Origin: Porogramme epimiltina
Taxonomy: Eukaryota; Basidiomycota; Agaricomycetes; Polyporales; Polyporaceae
Reading direction: 5' to 3'
Length of the DNA stretch: 27,965 nucleotides
NCBI GenBank assembly: GCA_900155495.1
Contig: FTLJ01000950.1
Location: 1 to 27,965 of the forward strand
Part shown: positions 10,083 through 18,243 of the stretch, one piece after another
Layout of the letters: the number at the start of each line of letters is the position of its first letter
How positions within the stretch are numbered: position 1 is the stretch's first letter
Notes under the pieces: generated by a model
Told to the model about the DNA's origin: nothing
The model's input: only the letters and a program-made list of their open reading frames with translations
The model's database searches: none
Position numbers and translations under genes: made by a program

Positions 10083-10436
10083 CTACTCGATGAAGTGTTC
10101 TAGCGCGAGCTGGACAAAGTGAGTCACCATATGCGCTCGCTATACAATGCTTATGGTGCGAGATGGCTCATAATACGATACGGTATCGTAGAGCATATAT
10201 GTAGTGCTAATCAGGGGCTTTCAGTAACATTAGTCCTCCCGCTGTCATTGTCTTCAACGAAGCCTAGGTAGTCGCCGAGAAAATTTTGAGCACATACGTG
10301 ATACAGGACGAGAAGTCCTTCCAGCTCTTCGACGGTAACGTACTTTTCGCCCCATGCCTTTTTAGCATATTATCCTGATTCATATAGACAATACCTTGCG
10401 TAGCGTGTCTTCTAGAGATGCCGTTGTCGCCATCAT
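10083..10436 (-). CDS. Tentative small gene or gene remnant
   Basis: A minus-strand ATG at 10436 opens MMATTASLEDTLRK (exon to 10395). A 37-nt intron with a TGCTAA branch-like site follows, then AWGEKYVTVEELEGLLVLYH (10357-10298). The second piece reads like a real amphipathic helical protein. A GTATGT donor follows at 10297. A C-terminal exon VTHFVQLALEHFIE ending in TAG at 10083 fits if the acceptor is at 10140, which gives about 52 residues. Without the second intron the frame instead continues for 30 more codons to a TGA near 10210. I recognise no family. It could be a small gene or a surviving fragment of a larger one. Confidence 0.3.
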
Positions 10437-10969
10437 ACAGTAGCAAAGGCGAAGAACCCCCCGCCACAAAAACTAAACATATACGGGTCAGCTGCAGCAT
10501 TACACAGAATATGCTATACAACTTGAAAATGCCAAGAAATATTCGTTAGTATGTTTTTGACATCTGGGAGAGGATTCAATGACTGGCTGGGATGCATATA
10601 TGGATCCGAGTTTAGGACGAACATCTCCTCATGGCGCTCAAATGGCATCGGCTCCAGACTTCGTCATTCGCGATGGAAAGGGCTACTCACGTTGAGACAC
10701 TCCTGCGATGGAAACAGTTCCAAAATGGCGCTGATAATAGCAACGCTTTCCAGCTGCATCCGGGCTTTCGGCCTGACGGCGCTCTGCTCGGCGCGGGCGG
10801 CTACGCGCCCCGCGCGTCTCGGTGGTGAACCTCTTCGTCCTCTGACACTAATCATCACTCCCCACCACTCCATTCACCGCCGCGACTCTTGGACATCTCT
10901 TCGCTCAACAGAGGATACCTCTATACACCTACTACTCTTCTCTCCCCTCTCGGTTCTGTATCGCAGGCG

Positions 10970-11461
10970 ATGTCCGACCGAACCACTACTCCCACTGGCA
11001 ACCTCGCCGCTGGGGCCCTCGCTCCGACCACCCTTAGAGGCACTCAAAGAGACGCGTCGAACGACGCCACGACTCCACCTTTGGATCGTCCGTCCTCCAT
11101 CAACGATGAAAACACGCCGCCACCCGCGCATGGGCCCGCACGACGTGACCGCCGCGCCTCACGCGCTCAACGACGAGCTCGTGTGGCTCCCTTCCAAGTC
11201 CCCATCACGAACACCAATACTCCCACCGATCCGGGAGAGCCTGAGGCTTCAGAACAGCGCGAAGCGGTCAAAGTACGCGTCCCTCTTTCGACCTTGAACG
11301 GCCAACTCTTCCGTCACCTGCGAGAGCACACGCGCCAAGCGCGACAGCCGCCTTCTGAAAACCTCCTCTTCACGGAGGTTGATATCCAGACGTTCGAACG
11401 CGATGAGGGGGTCCATTATTTCGACCCAGACATGCATTTGACGAACTACGTGTACGCATAG
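10970..11461 (+). CDS. Disordered basic protein, 163 aa, unknown
   Basis: A single coding exon from an ATG at 10970 is preceded by a CT-rich leader (CTCTTCTCTCCCCTCTC). The first 100 residues are Thr/Pro/Ala-rich with a basic patch (ARRDRRASRAQRRARV) that could act as a nuclear localisation or nucleic-acid-binding signal. The last 60 residues look more ordered: VRVPLSTLNGQLFRHLREH, then ENLLFTEVDIQTFERDEG and YFDPDMHLTNYVYA. No known domain is seen. A canonical GTACGT donor lies 7 nt after the stop, implying a 3'-UTR intron. It is the first of three neighbouring plus-strand genes with this layout. It could be a lineage-specific gene. Confidence 0.7.
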   Translation: MSDRTTTPTGNLAAGALAPTTLRGTQRDASNDATTPPLDRPSSINDENTPPPAHGPARRDRRASRAQRRARVAPFQVPITNTNTPTDPGEPEASEQREAVKVRVPLSTLNGQLFRHLREHTRQARQPPSENLLFTEVDIQTFERDEGVHYFDPDMHLTNYVYA

Positions 11462-11468
11462 GCATCAG

Positions 11469-11529
11469 GTACGTGTGGTTGTCGGTGTGCACCAATCTCT
11501 CGAGCCGTTCTAACTTCGACAACCTGCAG
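11469..11529 (+). other. Probable 3'-UTR intron of the 163-aa protein gene
   Basis: GTACGTG directly follows GCATCAG, seven bases after the TAG. The sequence runs to a pyrimidine-rich acceptor ending CTGCAG at 11529. The 61-nt length matches the coding introns of this window. Splicing here would not change the protein. Confidence 0.5.
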
Positions 11530-13124
11530 CCACAACGTCCAATCATGCCTCCACGCACACTTTCTACCACCCGCTTTCGTCGCTGTCCATACATCTCACC
11601 TGTCTCAACATCGCTGAATCTTTGTCATAGCTTCCATTATCGTGTTCTCCGTCGTTCTCCATGTATTGCTATCTTACATTTCATCTGTGTTCTGTACCTA
11701 TACTACTATTTACCTCTCTACTCGTGCCAATCGTATATCTGAGTATGACATCACACGGGACCGCTGAGCATGAGCCAAATCTTGATCATTCGCAACGCCC
11801 CCCCACATCCGCGGGCCTGCGGGCGGCGGGCCTGTCGCTGCTCGGCTGGGAGGAAACTCGGCACCCACGCGTGTATGGGCGGGAGCGGCGGGCCCCCTCG
11901 TTGCGGCAAAATGGAGGGCTGATTTCATTTCGGAGGATGCTCCGTATGGCGGAAACGTGCGCTGACAGAGAATGTGCGAGAAATCTGGCCGTGGGATGCG
12001 GTGGACTCCAAAGTGGTTCCATGGAGACCGTGCTATGCGGCGGCTAGCGAGACAATGGCAGAAAAGTTTTACTGGGGGCCTCTACCCATGGAACGGCATG
12101 TGTCAGGAGCATCCCACGATGGCCAATGGCCCGCTGTGTCATCCGCATCGTGAAATGAGGCATTTTGAATGGCCCATACATTCAACATGGGGTTTCCGTG
12201 GAACGCAACTTCGCAGATACATTCAAAAATCCAAACACTACCAGACACAGGACAAGTAATAAAGTTGAATCAGCATCATTTCATAGAGGGGAGTGCCATT
12301 TGTGTCAACCCCAGTCTTCATTATGTAAAGCTGTTTGAAAGGCCATTGGCGTTATCACAGAACCTTATCGAGATCTTGATCGGTGCCCAGAGCTCCATCC
12401 GCCCCACACCCCGTAAGCGCCAAAGCCCCACCCCCCGCCCTCTCCCCAGCGCCCAGAGCCCTGCGATGGAAGAGTGTCGAATGTCTAGCGCGACGCGCTC
12501 CTGCCCTGGATAGGTAGATTCTGGTGGCCTGGCGGTAGCCCAGACGTCGGATTCCACGTCACCTCCAGTGGTGCCCTCAGATCGGCAGCGCCCGAGTCGG
12601 CTATAGGAAATGGGCGCTCCGTCGCAGCTGGAAAGCGTGAGAACTCTACCGCAGTCGCGCCTCGATGCGCGCGCGGAAGCGCACAGCCGGAACACACAGG
12701 GCGCCCGCCCAACTTTCGGCTCTGGATCCCTCGTCTCTAAAGATCTCAAGATGTCTTTCCCATCCCGTCGCGGGCGACAGACCAGCACGCGTAGAGCACT
12801 GTCGCCATTGTGCTACCTCGCGAGAACGGCCCGTCGTGCTTCCCCCGGCATGCACTTATCCTAGCGCCGGTGCAAGGGCCTCAGGTCCAGAGGGTCAGTC
12901 TCATGTCGTCATTCATTGCATCCAATCAAGACTGTTGACGGCCGCTCTGTTTCCTTTCATTGTGGCCTTTCATGCAATCAAACGCGCATACGCGATCAGC
13001 AGTCGTTCTCCGACTCCGCCTACACCGTTAATATTTAATCTGGGCTGGCACTGGTCTCCTCGTCCCACTCCTTCCCTCCTTCCCTACCGCGACCCTGCTG
13101 CCGACTTACTCGTCCCTCCTCACT
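11530..13124. other. Intergenic region of about 1.6 kb
   Basis: The first 200 bases are AT- and pyrimidine-rich and are probably 3'-UTR and terminator DNA. From about 11740 to 12600 there are only overlapping short frames in all directions, without motifs. The last 200 bases are the likely promoter of the next gene, with a TTAATATTTAATC element at about 13028-13040 and a CT-rich leader (CCCACTCCTTCCCTCC). No further gene is supportable. Confidence 0.45.
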
Positions 13125-14149
13125 ATGTTCAACACTTACACTTACACACCCCGTTTTGACACGGAAAACGCGTGGAAGTCCTACATCCCACTGGACGCCA
13201 GAGCCCGGACGGTTACGCTTGAGGAACTGTGGACACTTCCCCGGAAGGAATACGAGCTCAACATATGTCCTAGCGTTTCCGAAGAAGAGTCGGAGTCAGG
13301 GTACCAACTATCCACCACGAGCGATGGCGGCTCAGCAGCGTCGTGGAGTGATGGGTTTTTCTCAGAGGTGTGTCGTGCTGCACATTCTCTTATACGCTTT
13401 GACCCTCATCGCGAACAGGACTCGACGACTCCTGAGACGACCCTCTCCAGCGAGGAGACGGTGGTCGACGAGGAGAAGCCACGTCACTGGCAAGGCGATG
13501 TTCCTTCTTCGCCTGGCCATGTAAGGGCTTTGTCGTTGGACTCCGAGGAGTCCGACAATGGGTACTGTGCGGATGAATCAGACACCGACTCTGAAACATC
13601 TGAGGAGGACGGAGCCGACTTCGACGGGGAAGAGGAGGCCTACTCCGACGAGGAAGAAGAGGCCTACTCCGACGAGGAAGACGAGGTCTACTCTGACGAG
13701 GAAGACGAGGCCGACTCAGATGCGTCGGACGAGGACGAAACGTCCAGCGGCTCGGAAGTTGAACTGGACGGTAAGAATACCAACACATCCTCTCAACTGT
13801 CACCTTACTCATTGATCATCGAACAGAATTAGTACCAGTCATGAACGGCCTCCAACTCTCTACCCCTGCACCAGTCGTTCTGGCCGCAACCACTCCTGGT
13901 GTCCGCGACAGCCTCCTTCCTCCCCGTGTACCGATGGGACCACTGGGGTCCAACGGAGCGCTGAGGCCATGGAGAGGAACAGGCGGTCGATCCCGTGTGG
14001 ACCCTGGCTTGTTGACAGTGTCTGGGAACGCGGTCAATCCTGCGGAATACGGGCCACTACAAAACCCTCATGTTTGGAGTGCAGAGTACTGGGAAGTCAA
14101 TGCTCCCGTGTACAACGACCTCCGGGTCCGTAGGAACGATTTCATCTAG
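13125..14149 (+). CDS. Acidic repeat protein, 305 aa, unknown
   Basis: Three exons (13125-13367, 13419-13770, 13827-14149) with introns of 51 and 56 nt give 305 residues. The N-terminus is ordered and aromatic (MFNTYTYTPRFDTENAWKSY, then LEELWTLPRKEYELN). Residues about 154-185 are four eight-residue acidic units of the type EAYSDEEE, followed by more Asp/Glu/Ser. The C-terminus is again ordered, with WRGTGGRSRVDPGLLTVSG and HVWSAEYWEVNAPVYNDL. The first intron is a multiple of three with no stop, so the unspliced form would add 17 residues; its GTGTGT donor and AACAG acceptor favour splicing. Many Ser-Asp/Glu sites suggest casein kinase 2 phosphorylation (inference). No domain is recognised. 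An intron-like sequence starts one base after the stop. Confidence 0.75.
13635..13730 (+). repeat. 24-bp in-frame acidic minisatellite, four units
   Basis: Units start at 13635, 13659, 13683 and 13707. The first three are nearly identical; the fourth has diverged. Each codes eight acidic residues. The unit length equals that of the minisatellite at 271-366, but the sequences are unrelated. Confidence 0.85.
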
Positions 14150-14150
14150 G

Positions 14151-14203
14151 GTACGTCGCTCTTCTCTCGGGCCAATGTCTTTCAGCTCACATCTCATTCA
14201 CAG
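14151..14203 (+). other. Probable 3'-UTR intron of the acidic repeat gene
   Basis: A GTACGT donor begins one base after the stop codon TAG. Acceptors are available at 14185 (TTTCAG) and 14203 (TTCACAG). The 53-nt version matches the intron size of this genome. Confidence 0.5.
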
Positions 14204-14954
14204 GGCGTTGACTTCTGCACGCTCAGTTTTCCGCATCTGGCCCTCGGCCTTCAAAAGCAACTGTCCAGTGGCGACTTCGCCCGGTCAGGCATCACTCATA
14301 TTCTCACTTCTCTGCTAATCTTCTTTCTTACTTGTATGTGTCTGATCTTGTTCATATATGTCTCTCTTGATTTATGCCGTGGTTCTCTGTGATGTTGCAT
14401 GCTCTCGTCCATAATGTCGTGCCATATGTTCTCCATCTAAGTGTACTATACACCTCTCGCAATGTATTACATCCTCTGTAGGCTATGAAATATTATGATC
14501 CCAATTGAACACAATCACAAGTACCATCAACCTCATGTTAGCGTTTGCGGGCACTCAGGACTGTCTGCGAGTCGTCTTTCGGTGTGGTTAGACCAGGCGG
14601 GTAACAACCCAATTTTGGTCGTCTTATTCGACTACCATCTGGCTCAATTTAGGAGCATCCGCCATGTCAAGCATTGATGCACCGTAATGTCCTGTTTACT
14701 CAGCTAGTGACGGCACGAGAGGCTTGCCATTGTTCGACTGAATACGCGAGGGGTGGTCAGAGCCGGCGCTTTCGCTAAGGCGCCGCCGACAAAAGCCCAA
14801 CCCTCGGCTAAGAACACAACCAACTGCTCTCTCCCGCAGACCACCACGACCTCCACCCACCTCTAAAATTCCTGCAAACTACGACAGGCTTCATCAAACA
14901 AGCTTCTTCGTTTCTTTGCACAAAAAGCTCTCACCTCCTTGAACTCCATCCACG
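14204..14954. other. Intergenic region with 3'-UTR and next promoter
   Basis: The first 300 bases are T-rich and probably hold the end of the preceding transcript. No supportable gene is seen. From about 14800 the sequence becomes C/A-rich with CT runs (CTGCTCTCTCCCGCAGACC, then AAGCTCTCACCTCC), consistent with a leader just before the ATG at 14955. Confidence 0.4.
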
Positions 14955-15518
14955 ATGTCGGCCACACCCGTACCCCCCACCTCGCCCCGCTCCGACCGCA
15001 GGCTCAAGTCGATCCTGGTCAACCCGGGCGTGATCATGACACCCATCTCGCCCGCGTCCTCGACCGCGACCACCCCAGACACGCCGCACGCCCACTCCCC
15101 GATCGCGCCCAACCCGTACGCGCCCTACGGGATCCCGCGGCCCGTGACCCCGCCGCGCCCGAGCGCGCACTCCGCGCCGTACAGGCAGGCTGAGGCGCAC
15201 TCGCCGCCGGTGAGCCCGAGCAAGGTGCGCTTCGCGCCGCTCCCGGCGAGCCGCCGCGAGGAGCGCGCGCGCGCGACGGACGAGTGCGTCCCGTGGGCGG
15301 CGGCGCCGCGCACCCCTCCCCGCGGCGCGTTCCCGCCCCCGCCCCCGCCCCCGCTGCCGGTCGCGGCGCCGACGAGCCCGCGCTCGTCGCAGGCGTATCG
15401 GCTCCTGCGCGAGAAGTACCTGTCCGACCTCGCGCGCACGGGGGCCATCGGCGAGGAGGACCTGCCCGGCGAGGACGAGGATACGTTCGAGATCCGCCAG
15501 CGCGTGCGCGGATACTGA
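14955..15518 (+). CDS. Disordered protein with PP1-docking-like motifs, 187 aa
   Basis: One coding exon with very high GC. Most of the protein is Pro/Ser/Thr-rich and disordered, with many SP and TP sites suited to proline-directed kinases. Two short motifs stand out: LKSILVNPG (residues 17-25), which resembles the SILK motif, and SPSKVRFAPL, whose KVRF (90-93) matches the RVxF consensus. SILK plus RVxF is the known combination in several protein phosphatase 1 partners. The C-terminus (SQAYRLLREKYLSDLARTGA, then EDTFEIRQRVRGY) looks helical and ordered. A role as a PP1-binding regulator is inference; the Lys of SILK is Val here. A polyproline run (about residues 116-124) could bind SH3 or profilin. 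A 3'-UTR intron probably follows. Confidence 0.72.
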   Translation: MSATPVPPTSPRSDRRLKSILVNPGVIMTPISPASSTATTPDTPHAHSPIAPNPYAPYGIPRPVTPPRPSAHSAPYRQAEAHSPPVSPSKVRFAPLPASRREERARATDECVPWAAAPRTPPRGAFPPPPPPPLPVAAPTSPRSSQAYRLLREKYLSDLARTGAIGEEDLPGEDEDTFEIRQRVRGY

Positions 15519-15544
15519 GGGGTGACCACCCCGCCGCGCGGAAG

Positions 15545-15600
15545 GTGAGCCGTGTTGAGTTTATACCGCTGACGAACCTGCCACTGAACACGACTTACAG
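15545..15600 (+). other. Probable 3'-UTR intron of the PP1-motif gene
   Basis: A GTGAGC donor lies 26 nt after the TGA, and a clear acceptor GACTTACAG ends at 15600, giving 56 nt. A branch-like CTGAC occurs inside, though early. The intron lies within 50 nt of the stop, a distance usually tolerated by nonsense-mediated decay. Confidence 0.5.
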
Positions 15601-16007
15601 ATGCAACGACGCGAAACCGCATCGGCACTCTTGACCACCTTGCGCCAAAAGGGCATTCCGCCCACTGCTCGACGACCTTCATGTTATTTCTTTTCTCTGT
15701 CTTCACGATTCCGTTTGCACATATTTCACGACCATATAATGACACACTCCTTGATGCCCATTGTACCCGGAAATGTCTCTATACCATCAACGCTCCTTCC
15801 TGTATTCCCCCGATATCTGTTAGCTCCTCCCCTTTACCCAATGTCTCCATGCCACTCACCGATTGTTATCCCGGAATCTGATCACATCGCCTCTCTTCTT
15901 TGGCTTCCTCTTAATACCCTCTAGCCGTTACGACTGATGTACTTGGAATATCTTCTCAAATGAATGCCCTGCATCTTGTGGTTCATCTTGGTTGGATTTG
16001 GGGATCT

Positions 16008-16073
16008 GGTCGTAGATCCCGTTGTCGTGTCTCTGCCCGAGGTCGTAGATCCCGTTGTTGTGTCTCTGCCCGA
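16008..16073. repeat. 33-bp tandem duplication
   Basis: Two adjacent 33-nt units (16008-16040 and 16041-16073) differ at a single base (C/T). The unit is a multiple of three. In the minus-strand frame ending at 15983 it would encode an 11-residue repeat, RAETQQRDLRP followed by RAETRQRDLRP. Confidence 0.85.
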
Positions 16074-17313
16074 TGGAGAACATCAGCTAGCTTCGGTAGA
16101 TGACTGTATACACCTCGATCGGACCCCCCAACGGTGACACGACCAGATGACTTGGTCGGGCACTGGTGCCGGAGACATGCACGCATTGAGAAGCTTGCAG
16201 CGCGACTCTTTTGAGAGCTCCGACGTCGGTGGCATGACTTCACTGAGACTGGCTCTGGGCTCGCCATCGACCTCAATAGAGTGGCAATCGATAACGTGAC
16301 CGAAGCATCGACAGGACGATCGGACACAAGAGAGAGAAGGAGCGGACTCGCCTGGGCGAGCGAAACGCTCTGGCCACAAGATGTCTCCGCGGCGATATTA
16401 TCACGAAGTTGATCCTTACAGGTTGATCGACGCCTTCCAGTTCGGTTGACGTTAAGATCTGCGCAAAGAAAAGACAGACACTCCCAAACGATGCCGTGAC
16501 GGGCTTTCCACAGTCAACTTCAGTCAACTTCGAGGCGTGACGGTCGAAATAGGTTTTCGAGCTGACGGCCACACTTGATCATGAATATTCTGATAGTAAT
16601 AGTGTGCATGCTGGATATTAGAAACACAGAGATAGGATACACTCTGAATCGTTGGAGAAAAGCTCTTCACATCGCGCCCTCGCTACGCGAGATGATCCAC
16701 CTGCATGTCACATGTGAGCGAGCTATAGTCAAGATATGTCAGCGAAGTGCAATTACCATGCATGGATAACACCGGGGATCCAACCTAGGATCCAGAGGAG
16801 GATGTTGATCCAGAAGTCTAACATTAAAAGGTTAGTTCGGTGCAAACGGATACATGTGACAAGCGAAAATGGCACCAACCAGCTTTTACACCACGCTCTG
16901 AGGGAGGGCGTCCACTATTTAATATCACTAATACAGTTAATATGTAGGCTATACTCACTAAAGAATACAGCGGCAGGCGGTATAAACCTGTGGCGTAATG
17001 ACGTCAGAACATGAAGTAGGGACGTCAAAATTTGACTGAGATGAGACTCACAGTGCAAGAAAGTACAGAAGAACATCACTCGTGGGAGATGGCTTGGCCA
17101 TTGTGGTTAGGGGTATGTGAAGTGATTTGCGAGAAGTGACGGTCGTGAAGGTCGTGAAGGGGGTATGGAGGGACACCTCGCGGGAGCGGACCGTATATAT
17201 AGCTCCGGGCCACGAGCCACCGATCTGGATTAGTGCTGACCGAAAGAGCCCGACGGCAGGAGCTAGTCAGCCTAGGTCAGCTTCGGAGCCCGACGGCGTC
17301 GATGGAGGGGCTA

Positions 17314-17345
17314 CGTCATAGGTCTGTGTAACACCTCCTATGACG
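17314..17345. repeat. 9-bp inverted repeat hairpin
   Basis: The arms CGTCATAGG (17314-17322) and CCTATGACG (17337-17345) pair perfectly around a 14-base loop. It lies only nine bases before a longer hairpin. Confidence 0.8.
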
Positions 17346-17353
17346 CCTTCATC

Positions 17354-17411
17354 GCCACAGGCCGTGAGGAGAACACGTTGTTACCGGTCACGGACTCCTC
17401 ACGGCTGTGGC
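17354..17411. repeat. Long hairpin, 17 base pairs with one bulge
   Basis: GCCACAGGCCGTGAGGAG (17354-17371) pairs with CTCCTCACGGCTGTGGC (17395-17411). Only one base is bulged, and the loop is 23 nt. It could be an element end, a structured RNA or a recent inverted duplication. Confidence 0.85.
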
Positions 17412-18053
17412 TTGGGCTTCGTACAGGCGTGATCCATGCTGCGTGGAGAGGGGCCATACAGCACTGCCATCCGCAGAAGATGATAGCAGTGCCACTCGCA
17501 GGCTTCGAAGCACGATGGGAGACATGGATGGGCGTCCAAATTCGTGCTTGCACTGGACAAGACCCTCGCAGGCCGCTTGGCTGCTGCGTGCCGCTACGAT
17601 AGCTGACGAGAGAGTGTCCGAACGGATATGAGATGTGAAGAACAGCAAGGAGCGAAATAGACCTGTACGATCGATGCATGAGTACAAGTGTACGTAGTAG
17701 ATGCAATGAAACTGACCTTCTAGATATCGGCATCGTGCTCTTACCACGTTGTGGACGTTGTGGCACCCATGGGAGCAAACCGTGTATCACCCGCCTTGGT
17801 ACCGACGCAAGTACACGCTTGATGAAGGCACGCCGAAGCGGGTCCGCCGAGCATATCAGTCACGATCGGGTTCTGTGAAGAGGGCGCGTCATAGACGCAT
17901 ACGCGGTACGAGCAGCCTGCTTGGAATATTTCTCGCGCGCGAGGACGAGCTCGGGCAGAGAGCGACGGCGGGCGCACTGGGGCGCTGTTGCTAGCAGGCC
18001 ACGAGGACGTCTGACAAGGGCACAGGGGACAAAAGAACGCGAGGCAGCGTTAC

Positions 18054-18079
18054 CCGATCGAACACGATCGGAGTTTTTT
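18054..18079 (+). other. Perfect stem-loop followed by T6
   Basis: CCGATCG, a four-base loop AACA and CGATCGG form a tight hairpin. Two bases later comes TTTTTT. The pattern resembles a factor-independent terminator, and a T-run also ends RNA polymerase III transcripts. I find no A and B boxes upstream to support a small RNA gene, so function is unknown. Confidence 0.3.
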
Positions 18080-18243
18080 CTCAACCGGGAGATGCCGATC
18101 GCTATAGAGGATTTTGTGCGTGAGTCAAGGACGACTCGCACCTCTCCTCTGCTCAGTTCTATGTTGTCCACAGAATCCGCGGCCTCTTATTCTGCCACAG
18201 GACCTACTCGTGTCTCCAGGCCACTGCCTCCACGCCGCCCTCC

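Larger units (their letters stand above)
15601..18243. other. Weakly coding interval with repeats and hairpins
   Basis: No gene here is secure. On the minus strand between about 16680 and 15983 several frames look partly protein-like. One reads YFDRHASKLTEVDCGKPV and then FFAQILTSTELEGVDQP up to a GTAAGG donor at 16395. A different frame (16379-16083) contains IDCHSIEVDGEPRASLSEV. I could not join them through good acceptors, so this may be a decayed gene. A 150-codon minus frame at 17790-17338 contains a long hairpin and has no motif. The final 150 bases belong to the leader of the large gene. Confidence 0.4.

Noticed and set aside
10174..10190. Near-perfect palindrome TACGATAC-G-GTATCGTA
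   Set aside because: A single short palindrome in AT-rich DNA is likely by chance in 28 kb, and no repeated copy or partner site was seen.
17338..17790. 150-codon minus-strand frame
   Set aside because: It contains a long perfect hairpin, has no recognisable motif, and equally open plus-strand frames overlap it.
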